Assembly: GCF_034262375.1 (NCBI RefSeq) | Contig: NZ_CP139558.1 | Span: 5,022,001 to 5,086,000 of the forward strand | From: Mucilaginibacter sabulilitoris | GTDB taxonomy: Bacteria; Bacteroidota; Bacteroidia; Sphingobacteriales; Sphingobacteriaceae | Reading direction: 5' to 3' | Length of the DNA: 64,000 bases | Shown: one piece after another, positions 43,967 to 52,365 of the stretch | Numbering within the stretch: the first letter of the stretch is position 1 | Layout of the letters: the number at the start of each line of letters is the position of its first letter | Made by a program: the position numbers and the translations under genes | Notes under the pieces: generated by a model | Database searches by the model: none | Told to the model about the DNA's origin: nothing | What the model saw: only the letters and a program-made list of their open reading frames with translations

Positions 43967-45454
43967 TCACCCTTTACCTTCTTTTAACCTTTCTTGTAAA
44001 AGTTCCTTCCATTCCTGGTAAACTGGTTCAAATTGCTGGGTTGATGGTTCAATTAATTGGATGGCTTTAGCATTGCTGAAAGCCTGGGCGGGTGATTTGA
44101 ATATCCCAGCACCTATGCCGGCGCCAAGGGCCGCCCCTACACTGCCATCATTATTATACAGCTCCACCGGTACGCCTGTAGCATTTACAAAAGTTTCGGT
44201 AAACAGTTCGCTCAGGAACAGGTTACTCTTGCCTGCACGGATCACTGTTGGATTCATGCCATTGCTGCGCATAATATCCAATCCATAGCGGAACGCGCTC
44301 GCTATCCCCTCTTGAACTGCCCTGAAAATATGTGCGTGGGTGTGCAGGTTCAGGTCGATATTCTGAATATGTGCGCCTACCTGTTTATTATTAAGCATGC
44401 GCTCCGCGCCATTACCAAAAGGTAATATCTGCAGACCGTCGCTCCCTAACGGGGCTTTTTTAGCCTCATTATTCATTTGGGTATAACTTAAGCCTGCGCC
44501 AAAATTATATTTTGCCCACCGATACAGGCTACCTGTGCCATTAATACATAGAAGCACGCCAAGGCGTTTTTGCTGTTCGGTATAGTTAACGTGGGCGAAG
44601 GTATTGATTCGCGATTGCTGATCATAAGCCAGTTGATCACTTACACCATAAATTACGCCGGATGTGCCCGCCGTGGCAGCAACCTCACCAGGATTAAGTA
44701 CATTTAAAGACAACGCGTTATTGGGCTGATCGCCGGATTTATAAGCCACCGGGATACCGGGTTTCAAATTAAGTTTTTCGGCAACTGAGGCCAACAAGGT
44801 TCCGTGCGATGAAAACACCGGGTTGATAACAGGGAACAAACTTTCATCAAAACCAAAGTAATCAATGATCTCTTTGGAGATACCGTTTGTTTTAAAATCA
44901 AAGAATACGCCTTCTGACAGGGCCGATACCGAAGTAGTGATCTCGCCGGTAAGTTTCATGGCAATATAATCGCCGGGCAGCATGATCTTGCTAATCTTAC
45001 TGTAAATCTCCGGTTCGTTCTCTTTAACCCAGGCCAGCTTGGAGGCGGTAAAGTTACCAGGCGAATTGAGCAGGTGCGACAGACAATTTTCTTCACCAAT
45101 GGCAACAAAGGCCTTATCGCCAATTTCAACAGCACGGCTATCGCACCATATAATACTATCACGCAGTACGTTTTGATCTTTATCAACCAAAACCAGTCCG
45201 TGCATCTGGTAGGCTATGCCTATGGCGGCTATATCTGCGGAATTATAGACTTTTTTTGCATGGCAACGAGCCAGGGCCTGCTGTGCCTGCTCCCACCACA
45301 TATCCGGAGTTTGCTCGGCCCAGCCGGGGTGTAGCGCTTTAATCGGCGATTCTTCATCGGGGTATTGCGCCGAGGCTACTATTTGCTGGGTAGCTGCGTC
45401 AACAATGCTAACTTTAACTGAGGAGGTACCTATATCAATGCCTAATAACAGCAT
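43967..45454 (-). CDS. xylB: Xylulokinase
   Basis: Phosphorylates D-xylulose to xylulose-5-phosphate for the pentose phosphate pathway. The 495-residue FGGY-family kinase has LLGIDIGTSSVKVSIVD at the start, a substrate-site MHGLV segment, the ATP-binding AATAGTSGVIYG and a C-terminal GAALGAGIGAGIF. It is the first gene of the xylB-xylA-symporter operon. The operon is divergent from lacI-type xyl regulator gene with a palindromic operator between. Confidence 0.96.
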   Translation of the reverse strand: MLLLGIDIGTSSVKVSIVDAATQQIVASAQYPDEESPIKALHPGWAEQTPDMWWEQAQQALARCHAKKVYNSADIAAIGIAYQMHGLVLVDKDQNVLRDSIIWCDSRAVEIGDKAFVAIGEENCLSHLLNSPGNFTASKLAWVKENEPEIYSKISKIMLPGDYIAMKLTGEITTSVSALSEGVFFDFKTNGISKEIIDYFGFDESLFPVINPVFSSHGTLLASVAEKLNLKPGIPVAYKSGDQPNNALSLNVLNPGEVAATAGTSGVIYGVSDQLAYDQQSRINTFAHVNYTEQQKRLGVLLCINGTGSLYRWAKYNFGAGLSYTQMNNEAKKAPLGSDGLQILPFGNGAERMLNNKQVGAHIQNIDLNLHTHAHIFRAVQEGIASAFRYGLDIMRSNGMNPTVIRAGKSNLFLSELFTETFVNATGVPVELYNNDGSVGAALGAGIGAGIFKSPAQAFSNAKAIQLIEPSTQQFEPVYQEWKELLQERLKEGKG

Positions 45455-45541
45455 ATTTCTTTGGGGGTTAGTACGTGAATATTAAGATGTGTTTATTTTT
45501 TGGTAACTTAACGAGACGAAATTAAATAAATATTTGAAATT

Positions 45542-45553
45542 GCAATCGATTGC
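45542..45553. promoter_or_regulatory. LacI-type operator palindrome
   Basis: GCAATCGATTGC is a perfect 12-bp palindrome with a central CG, the form expected for LacI/GalR-family operators. It lies 32 bases before the regulator ATG and about 88 bases before the divergent xylB ATG. It is the only copy of this palindrome noticed in the window. Confidence 0.7.
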
Positions 45554-45584
45554 GTAAAATATTTTTTCCAACTTGCATTTTATA

Positions 45585-46616
45585 ATGAAGAAAGTAAAAC
45601 GTACCACCATTTATGATATCGCTGATAAGCTGGGCATAACCGCTTCTTCCGTATCAAGGGCGCTCAATAACAGCAGCCAGGTAAATGAAAAAACAAAGGA
45701 GCTCATCATCAAAACTGCCGATGAGCTAAATTATAAACGTAATATACTGGCCTCTAATCTGCGCAAGGGCCAATCAAAAACCATTGGTGTGGTTGTACCA
45801 CGTATCAACCAGAACTTTTTTTCGAACGTGATTGCCGGCATTGAAGAAACCACCTATCAAAAAGGGTATAACCTCATTATTTGTCAATCGGGCGAAGATC
45901 ATGATAAGGAAATCCAATGTGTAAATACGCTCATCAATCAGCATGTGGATTGTATTGTGATATCTGTATCGGCCGATAGTTATGACTATCAGCACCTGCA
46001 AAATGTAATTGATCACGGCATACAACTCATTCAGTTTGACCGTGTTGCCGAAGAACTGGAAACCTTAAAAGTAATTAATGATAATGTGCAGGCCTCATTT
46101 GAGGCGGTATCGCATTTAATTGAGGGCGGTTACAAACGCATAGCCCTCCTGGAAGGCCCTCAAAACCTGAATATTTTTAAACAACGTAAGGAAGGTTATT
46201 TAAAAGCCTTTAAAATGTATAACGTACCCGTTATTGATGAACTGATAGTTGAAAATGCCTGGACAAAGGAGCTCGGCGCCGAAGGTACACGTAAATTGCT
46301 GAGCCTGCCCAATCCTCCCGATGCCATATTTGCTTCTACATCAGATTTTTCTGCCCTGGGCGTTTTAGATGTTGCTAATGCTATGGGTATTAAGGTACCC
46401 TCAGAATTGGGCATTTGCGGTTATGCCAATGAAAGTTTTTCGGAAATCACCAGTCCGTCAATTACCACTATTGATCAATTTAGCGTTTATATGGGTAATA
46501 CGATAGCTAATTTATTCTTTCAGGAGATCGGTAATACCGACACTACCGCCAAGCCCAAGATCATCAGTATTAAGCCGGAATTGATTATCAGAGGATCGAC
46601 AAAACGGAATAAGTGA
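45585..46616 (+). CDS. LacI-family transcriptional regulator of xylose genes
   Basis: DNA-binding repressor or activator that senses a sugar. The frame starts at TTG 45573, but the ATG at 45585 (MKKVKRTTIYDIADKLGITA) is preferred. The 343-residue protein has the LacI helix-turn-helix (IYDIADKLGITASSVSRALN) at about 9-28, the hinge NILASNLRKGQSKTIGVVVP and a periplasmic-binding-protein-like ligand domain ending near PELIIRGSTKR. It is divergent from xylBA-symporter and probably controls them by the 12-bp palindrome upstream. The effector is inferred to be xylose. Confidence 0.93.
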   Translation: MKKVKRTTIYDIADKLGITASSVSRALNNSSQVNEKTKELIIKTADELNYKRNILASNLRKGQSKTIGVVVPRINQNFFSNVIAGIEETTYQKGYNLIICQSGEDHDKEIQCVNTLINQHVDCIVISVSADSYDYQHLQNVIDHGIQLIQFDRVAEELETLKVINDNVQASFEAVSHLIEGGYKRIALLEGPQNLNIFKQRKEGYLKAFKMYNVPVIDELIVENAWTKELGAEGTRKLLSLPNPPDAIFASTSDFSALGVLDVANAMGIKVPSELGICGYANESFSEITSPSITTIDQFSVYMGNTIANLFFQEIGNTDTTAKPKIISIKPELIIRGSTKRNK

Positions 46617-46660
46617 ACACCTCTCCAAATTTCCCCCTTGGGGGAGACTTTCTAACAAAG

Positions 46661-46689
46661 CCCTCTCCTTTGGAGAGGGTTGGATGAGG
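46661..46689. repeat. CCTCTCCAAAGGAGAG repeat, copy 2
   Basis: This is the inverted copy of the repeat at 39264-39290, with one difference over 27 bases. It is preceded by a small CCCCCTTGGGGGA hairpin. It lies between the lacI-type gene and cydA. Confidence 0.75.
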
Positions 46690-46821
46690 CCTACTAAATT
46701 TTATCCACTAATACAACACATTACACTTAAAAAGTATATTTTATATTTAATATCAATTAGTAAATCTTATCATTTTTGTTACATTAAGCCTTAAATTCAA
46801 CCATTATTAATTACAAGAAAT

Positions 46822-48129
46822 ATGGATGATTTTATTGCAGCAAGGTCGCAGATGGCCTTATCATTAGGTTTTCATATCATCTACTCCTGTATTGGCATGG
46901 TAATGCCTGTTTTTATGGCCATATCGCATTATAAATGGATAAAAACCAAAGACCCGGTTTATAAAAATATAACCATAGCCTGGAGTAAAGGTGTAGCTAT
47001 ATTTTTTGCCACAGGCGCGGTTTCGGGCACTATGCTGTCATTTGAACTGGGTTTACTCTGGCCGGGTTTTATGAAACACGCCGGTCCTATTTTCGGGATG
47101 CCATTTTCTTTAGAAGGCGTAGCCTTTTTTATTGAGGCTATTGCCCTGGGCTTTTTTCTGTATGGCTGGAACAGGCTTAACACCTGGTTTCATTGGGTTA
47201 CAGGCATTGTGGTAGGTGTGAGTGGTATAGCATCAGGTATTTTAGTGGTATCGGCCAATGCATGGATGAACAGCCCATCGGGTTTTGATTTTGTAAATGG
47301 TAAATACCTCAATATCGACCCGGTAAAAGCTATGCTTAACGAGGCCTGGTTTTCCGAATCGCTGCACATGACCATTGCCGCGTTCTCGGCTACAGGTTTC
47401 GCGGTGGCTGGCATTCATGCGCTGATGATCTACCGCAAACGGAACGTTCACTTTCACAGTAAGGCATTCAAGATCGCCATTATATTTGGAGCAGCGGCAG
47501 CGATTTTGCAACCTTTAAGCGGCGATATCTCTGCCAAGGGAGCGGCCAAAAGGCAGCCTGCCAAGTTAGCTGCTATGGAAGCTTATTTTCATACCCAAAC
47601 TTATGCCCCGTTACTTATCGGCGGCATACCAGATACTGTGGCTAAAAAAGTAAATTATGGTATTGAGATACCCGGCCTTTTAAGTTTCCTGGTGCATGAT
47701 AACTTTAAACAAGAAGTTAATGGGTTAGATAAGATACCCTTTAAAGACCAGCCACCGGTAGCAGTTACCCACTATGCCTTTCAAATTATGGTGGGCTTTG
47801 GTGTGCTGATGATGCTGATTGGGATATTATACTTTATAGCACTGTGGCGAAAGAAAAGCTGGTTTAACAAGGGCTGGTTCCTGAAGATGTTTATATGGGC
47901 CACCCCAGCAGGTTTTATTGCCCTTGAAGCCGGGTGGACGGTTACCGAAGTTGGCCGCCAGCCCTGGATAATACAAGGCGTTATGCGCACCAGCGAGGCT
48001 GTAACGCCAATGCCAGGTATACAGTACTCCTTTTACCTGTTTACCTTTATTTATTTCACCCTGAGCATATTTGTTATTTTCCTGCTGAAACGACAGATAC
48101 AAATGGTGCCCGAATTGTATGACCGTTAA
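46822..48129 (+). CDS. cydA: Cytochrome bd ubiquinol oxidase subunit I
   Basis: Heme-carrying subunit of the bd oxidase that reduces oxygen with quinol. The 435-residue protein is shorter than the E. coli subunit (about 520), with a short Q loop. The signature GRQPWIIQGVMRTSEAVTP near 377-395 is intact. The N-terminal MALSLGFHIIYSCIGMVMPV holds the first heme-ligand His. The conserved Met is expected in the C-terminal region. cydB follows 11 bases later. Bacteroidota use this oxidase at low oxygen. Confidence 0.96.
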   Translation: MDDFIAARSQMALSLGFHIIYSCIGMVMPVFMAISHYKWIKTKDPVYKNITIAWSKGVAIFFATGAVSGTMLSFELGLLWPGFMKHAGPIFGMPFSLEGVAFFIEAIALGFFLYGWNRLNTWFHWVTGIVVGVSGIASGILVVSANAWMNSPSGFDFVNGKYLNIDPVKAMLNEAWFSESLHMTIAAFSATGFAVAGIHALMIYRKRNVHFHSKAFKIAIIFGAAAAILQPLSGDISAKGAAKRQPAKLAAMEAYFHTQTYAPLLIGGIPDTVAKKVNYGIEIPGLLSFLVHDNFKQEVNGLDKIPFKDQPPVAVTHYAFQIMVGFGVLMMLIGILYFIALWRKKSWFNKGWFLKMFIWATPAGFIALEAGWTVTEVGRQPWIIQGVMRTSEAVTPMPGIQYSFYLFTFIYFTLSIFVIFLLKRQIQMVPELYDR

Positions 48130-48140
48130 CCCGTAAAATT

Positions 48141-49172
48141 ATGTTATACGTAGTTATCCTCTTTTTATTTGCTGCTATTACGTTGTACTTCCTTTTAGGC
48201 GGTGCAGATTTTGGCGCGGGTATCATTGAACTTTTTACATCAACCGATAATAAACACCGAACCCGAAAAACCAGCTACCAAGCTATTGGCCCTATATGGG
48301 AGGCCAACCACATGTGGCTTATTATTACCGTGGTAATTTTATTTGTGGGTTTCCCGGTTATTTACAGCGAGATGTGCATTTACCTGCATATCCCTTTACT
48401 CATTATGCTTTTGGGTATTATAGCCCGTGGCACAGCTTTCGCGTTCAGAAATTATGATGCTATCAAGGACGAAAAAACGCAGGGTTTTTATAACCACATG
48501 TTTGTTTATTCGAGCTTTGTTACCCCCTTGTTCCTGGGTATCATTGCCGGGAGTGCGCTGTCGGGCCAGATTGACCCAACTGCAAAAACTTTCGCCGGGG
48601 CTTATATATTCAGCTGGCTCAACTGGTTCTCGGTTTCTGTGGGCCTCTTTACGGTAGCGCTTTGCGGTTTCCTTGCCGCAATTTACCTCATTGGGGAATG
48701 CCCGGAAGTGTATGACGTAAAGCGTTTTATAAAAAAGGCAAAAGCCATGAACATTGCGGCTGTAATATTGGGCGCGCTGGTGTTTTTAGCATCGCATTTT
48801 GAGCAGGTTCACCTGGCCGACTGGATATTTGGCAACGCCTTAAGTTTGATAGCCGTAATTGCTGCTACCCTATCGCTCATTTTATTATGGTTCATCATCT
48901 CTGATAACAAGAATAAACAATGGATCAGGGTGCTGGCAGCTTTCCAGGTAAGTATGATCCTGATTTCCGTTGGGCACACCCGTTTTCCCCGTTTTGTGAT
49001 ATTTAAGGATGGCAGCTCCATGTCATTACTTACCGATCATGCCACCGGAAAAACTATTGATGACCTGGGCATAGGCCTGCTGGTTGGCAGCTTATTTATA
49101 CTGCCGGCCCTGGGCTACTTATATTACAGTTTCAAGAAAAAAAACAATGGACAAGTTGCGGATGAACATTGA
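48141..49172 (+). CDS. cydB: Cytochrome bd ubiquinol oxidase subunit II
   Basis: Second subunit of the bd oxidase. The 343-residue integral membrane protein has eight or nine hydrophobic segments and the family opening YFLLGGADFGAGIIELFT. The segment GPIWEANHMWLIITVVILFV near 51-70 is the diagnostic CydB motif, with FAFRNYDA later on. It is cotranscribed with cydA. No small CydX-type gene was seen after it. A cluster of REP-like hairpins follows its stop. Confidence 0.95.
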   Translation: MLYVVILFLFAAITLYFLLGGADFGAGIIELFTSTDNKHRTRKTSYQAIGPIWEANHMWLIITVVILFVGFPVIYSEMCIYLHIPLLIMLLGIIARGTAFAFRNYDAIKDEKTQGFYNHMFVYSSFVTPLFLGIIAGSALSGQIDPTAKTFAGAYIFSWLNWFSVSVGLFTVALCGFLAAIYLIGECPEVYDVKRFIKKAKAMNIAAVILGALVFLASHFEQVHLADWIFGNALSLIAVIAATLSLILLWFIISDNKNKQWIRVLAAFQVSMILISVGHTRFPRFVIFKDGSSMSLLTDHATGKTIDDLGIGLLVGSLFILPALGYLYYSFKKKNNGQVADEH

Positions 49173-49219
49173 CCGTTGATTAATGGATTGCGTTGATTTC
49201 GCTAATTTTTATCGGCTTG

Positions 49220-49381
49220 TCATCACGAGCGTAGCGAAGAATCGCGCGGAGAGGCCGCCCACCATGCTTCGACGGGCTTAGCATGACGCTCCTTTTTATT
49301 GTCATCCTGAGCTCAGCGAAGGATCTTTTCGCAGATAGGCTGGTAACAGAAAAGATTCTTCGCTGAGCTCAGAATGGCACT
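49220..49381. repeat. REP-like hairpin cluster between cydB and the GH78-like gene
   Basis: Two hairpins occur: one around 49220-49287 (ATCACGAGCGTAGCGAAGAA... to TTAGCATGACG), and one from 49299 to 49381. The arms of the second (GTCATCCTGAGCTCAGCGAA / TTCGCTGAGCTCAGAATGGC) are nearly perfect. They fill the gap between convergent genes. Confidence 0.75.
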
Positions 49382-49397
49382 GGGAGGTTAAGAAGAT

Positions 49398-51056
49398 TTA
49401 TCGTTGAAATATCTCCGGGTATTTCCTGATAAAATATACCGGGGTGCAGCTCCAGGCGTGGCAATAGCTATTTACCGGGTAAAAGTTATACGGCGATTTC
49501 AACTCATCATTAGGATCATAAACTTCCCAAAAGGTATCAGCGCCTTTTTTTATCATTCCCCCCCAGTAGTTTTCTACCGCTTCCTTGGCCTCGGTTTTTA
49601 GCCCGCTTTCGATAAGTGCGGCTACATAATAGTGATACATGTAAGGTGCACCGGGCCGTACCGCATCTTTTACTGATGCAAGTGCTTTCAAAGCGCCCTG
49701 TGCTTCTGTTTTAGAAGCTACCCCACTCAATATCATCCAGGCCTGGCCACCGTATGATATTTGCTTATTTGTTCCGCTAACAAACAGTCCTGATGTTTTG
49801 TCATAAAGGTTTTTATATGCCGCGTTCTTTAATTTCCGGGCTAAAGCAGGCACGTCAGATACTTCATCTTCTTTACCAAGCATTTTGGCCAGTGCGTAGG
49901 TTTGGTTCAGGGTATAAATGGTTAAACCCTGTAAGCAAGCCTGTTTATCAAGGCCGTCTTTCCAGTCAAAAAACACCCACCATTCCTTTCCGGCTTTTAC
50001 GTAATCCATCATACCATCCTTGCCGGCATATTTACGGGCAATATCCAGTTGTTTTTTGGCTACCGGCCACAGGTCAAGCCCTGTTTGTTTATCATCTGTA
50101 GCTGCCACATACTCTTTTAGGGCAACGTTGAATAAAAAGCAATAATCAAGCAGCCTGTTACCCACCTGAGCATGAGGTTCCGGTGTTTCGAATACGTTAG
50201 ATATCAACATACCGTCATCAGCAGAAAGGCCTGCCAGCAGGTAAAAGCAACGCTTGGTGAGGTTATTGTTTTGATAGGAATACAAGTTGGCCAGCGATTC
50301 AAGGTACAAGTCGCCTATCCAAAGCCTGCGATCCCGTTTCGGGCCATCCTCATATACCGTTTGCATACATTCCTTTAAGGTGGTAAGGCCAACACGATCA
50401 ATATCGGCAATAAGCGGCGAGGTAGCAGGACCTAAAAGCGGCGGTTTAAATGCAACTGCGGTTGTAGCCTTAAATTGAATATCTGCTATCTGAAAATCAA
50501 AATAAGGAGAAGCACCGAGCAGTTCCATTTTTACGAACCGACAGGCCAGCCGGCGCGGTATAGTAATGGTAGCAGGCATTTCGGTAACGGTAACGGTTTC
50601 ATCCTGCAGCCAGGCCCGGCTGATGGTACCCTTATATGGATCAAAGGGAACCGTCAATTCAGATGGCACCTCGCCAAATGTAAATTTTATTCTTACGGGT
50701 GCGTCCGGCGTTCCTTTCAGGGATTTGATAGTAAAAGAAAAATACCCGGTAAGGTGTTCGCCAAAATCGGCTACCGCGCCGCTCTGCGTTTTAAATGATT
50801 TGCTGTAGAAGGAACTCACGCTATCCGTATTTACAGCCTTCCACCCCTGAAACGCGGCGGGATCTTTTTCGAGCTTTACCATGCTTACCGGTTGCTTTTC
50901 TATTTCGGTTAAGCGGGGTTTGTTTTCTTCGGCTTTCTTTAGCCAGTCCTGCCGGTAAGCCTGATAAGGGTCCTGGGCTTTTACGCTACTGCTGATTAGC
51001 GCGGTGAAGGTTAACAATAAGAGGGCAATTTTTGGGGTGTGTAAATTTAATACCAT
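49398..51056 (-). CDS. GH78-like six-hairpin glycosidase, probable alpha-L-rhamnosidase
   Basis: Secreted enzyme with an (alpha/alpha)6 barrel. The 552-residue protein has a signal peptide (MVLNLHTPKIALLLLTFTAL...SSVKAQ), an N-terminal beta-sandwich (about 70-210) and the catalytic domain after about 215. The GH78-type motif DGPKRDRRLWIGDLYLES, with Arg/Asp residues, and the C-terminal NSYCHAWSCTPVYF are characteristic. It lacks some N-terminal modules of full-length rhamnosidases. Specificity for rhamnose is not proven; related enzymes act on other deoxy sugars. Confidence 0.85.
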   Translation of the reverse strand: MVLNLHTPKIALLLLTFTALISSSVKAQDPYQAYRQDWLKKAEENKPRLTEIEKQPVSMVKLEKDPAAFQGWKAVNTDSVSSFYSKSFKTQSGAVADFGEHLTGYFSFTIKSLKGTPDAPVRIKFTFGEVPSELTVPFDPYKGTISRAWLQDETVTVTEMPATITIPRRLACRFVKMELLGASPYFDFQIADIQFKATTAVAFKPPLLGPATSPLIADIDRVGLTTLKECMQTVYEDGPKRDRRLWIGDLYLESLANLYSYQNNNLTKRCFYLLAGLSADDGMLISNVFETPEPHAQVGNRLLDYCFLFNVALKEYVAATDDKQTGLDLWPVAKKQLDIARKYAGKDGMMDYVKAGKEWWVFFDWKDGLDKQACLQGLTIYTLNQTYALAKMLGKEDEVSDVPALARKLKNAAYKNLYDKTSGLFVSGTNKQISYGGQAWMILSGVASKTEAQGALKALASVKDAVRPGAPYMYHYYVAALIESGLKTEAKEAVENYWGGMIKKGADTFWEVYDPNDELKSPYNFYPVNSYCHAWSCTPVYFIRKYPEIFQR

Positions 51057-51194
51057 AGGGGAATAGTTTAAGGTTTAATTGGTGGTAACTAATTGTACCC
51101 AAGATTTATAATTGGTTAAAACAATATAAATATATACATTTTCCGAAACCATCCCCTACTATCTTTTTAAGTAATAAATACAATTGTGTAATAT

Positions 51195-51202
51195 TACATT
51201 TG
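51195..51202 (+). promoter_or_regulatory. -7 element before the GntR-type regulator
   Basis: TACATTTG fits TAnnTTTG and ends 21 bases before the GTG start at 51224. Two CAATTG copies (51181-51186 and 51212-51217) flank it and could form a short operator. Confidence 0.45.
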
Positions 51203-51223
51203 TGATTACTCCAATTGTAGCGT

Positions 51224-52252
51224 GTGAAGAATTATCTTAAAATATTATCTATTGATGAATACTCCATCACCCCGAAGTACCTTCAGTTATCAAATGCTAT
51301 AATCAGGGCCATTGAAAGCGGTGATATTGTTAAGGATGATATGCTCCCTTCTATCAACGACCTGAGCTTTGCCCTGGATACATCCCGCAACACCATTGAG
51401 CGTGTTTACAAGGAATTAAAGGATAAAGGCATAGTAAGTTCGGTGCCTGGCAAGGGTTTCTTTATCTCGAACACCGATTTTCAAAAGCCGCTTAAAATAT
51501 TCCTGTTGTTTAATAAGCTCAGTGCACACAAAAAACTCATTTATGATGCTTTTGTGGCTACTATAGGTGAGCAGGCCACTATAGATTTTTACATCTACAA
51601 TAATGATTTTTACTTTTTTAAAAAAATCATAGCCGAGAGTTCGCAAAGCGACTATGCCAAGTATATCATCATCCCCCATTTTTTGGATAATGAAACCAAA
51701 GCGCATGAAATCCTTAATACCATCCCTAAAGACAAGCTGATACTGCTTGACAACCTGGTGCCGGGCGTGAACGGCAAGTTTGCCGCCATTTATGAAAACT
51801 TCGCGTTTGACGTGTATGAAGCCTTAAAAAAGCTATTGGATAAATTAAGTAAGTATAATACCATTAAATTGATATTCCCGGGTAAAACCTACCACTCTAA
51901 AGAAATATTAAAAGGGTTTTTAAATTTTTGCAGGCAGTATGCCTTTGAATACGCGGTGGTTGACTCCCTGGCTGCCGAAGTAATTCAGCCGCAAACAGTT
52001 TACATTAGTTTGGTGGAGGATGGTCTTGTGGAGTTAATTAAAAAGATCATAGCCTCTGACCTAAAAGTAGCTAAGGATGTGGGTGTAATATCTTATAACG
52101 AAACCGCGCTTAAGGAGATTATATTAGATGGCATCACTACCATATCAACCGACTTTAAGCTGATGGGCAGCAAAGCGGCCGAATTTGCCTTAAACAACTG
52201 CACCGAGCATTTTGCAGTGCCATTTCATGTAAGGCTGAGGAGTTCGTTGTAA
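51224..52252 (+). CDS. GntR-family regulator with LacI-like sensor domain
   Basis: Transcription factor with an N-terminal GntR winged helix (about 15-85, motif GDIVKDDMLPSINDLSFALD) joined to a periplasmic-binding-protein-like effector domain (about 85-340, ending HVRLRSSL). The start is GTG at 51224, read as MKNYLKILSIDEYS. The architecture is one that in Bacteroidota often controls neighbouring glycoside-utilisation genes. It is divergent from the GH78-like gene and convergent with the DUF1080 gene. The effector sugar is unknown. Confidence 0.9.
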   Translation: MKNYLKILSIDEYSITPKYLQLSNAIIRAIESGDIVKDDMLPSINDLSFALDTSRNTIERVYKELKDKGIVSSVPGKGFFISNTDFQKPLKIFLLFNKLSAHKKLIYDAFVATIGEQATIDFYIYNNDFYFFKKIIAESSQSDYAKYIIIPHFLDNETKAHEILNTIPKDKLILLDNLVPGVNGKFAAIYENFAFDVYEALKKLLDKLSKYNTIKLIFPGKTYHSKEILKGFLNFCRQYAFEYAVVDSLAAEVIQPQTVYISLVEDGLVELIKKIIASDLKVAKDVGVISYNETALKEIILDGITTISTDFKLMGSKAAEFALNNCTEHFAVPFHVRLRSSL

Positions 52253-52264
52253 GCCCTAAAAAAG

Positions 52265-52352
52265 ATTGTCATCCTGAACGAAGTGAAGGATCTATTAATG
52301 AACTTTGTATATTTAAAGAATAGATTCTTGGCTGCCGCTCAGAATGACAATT
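52265..52352. repeat. REP-like hairpin after the GntR gene
   Basis: GTCATCCTGAACGAAGTGAA (near 52267) is mirrored by TTGGCTGCCGCTCAGAATGAC (near 52327-52350). It lies between convergent genes and resembles the element at 49299-49381. Confidence 0.7.
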
Positions 52353-52365
52353 ATTTATTAGCTCT

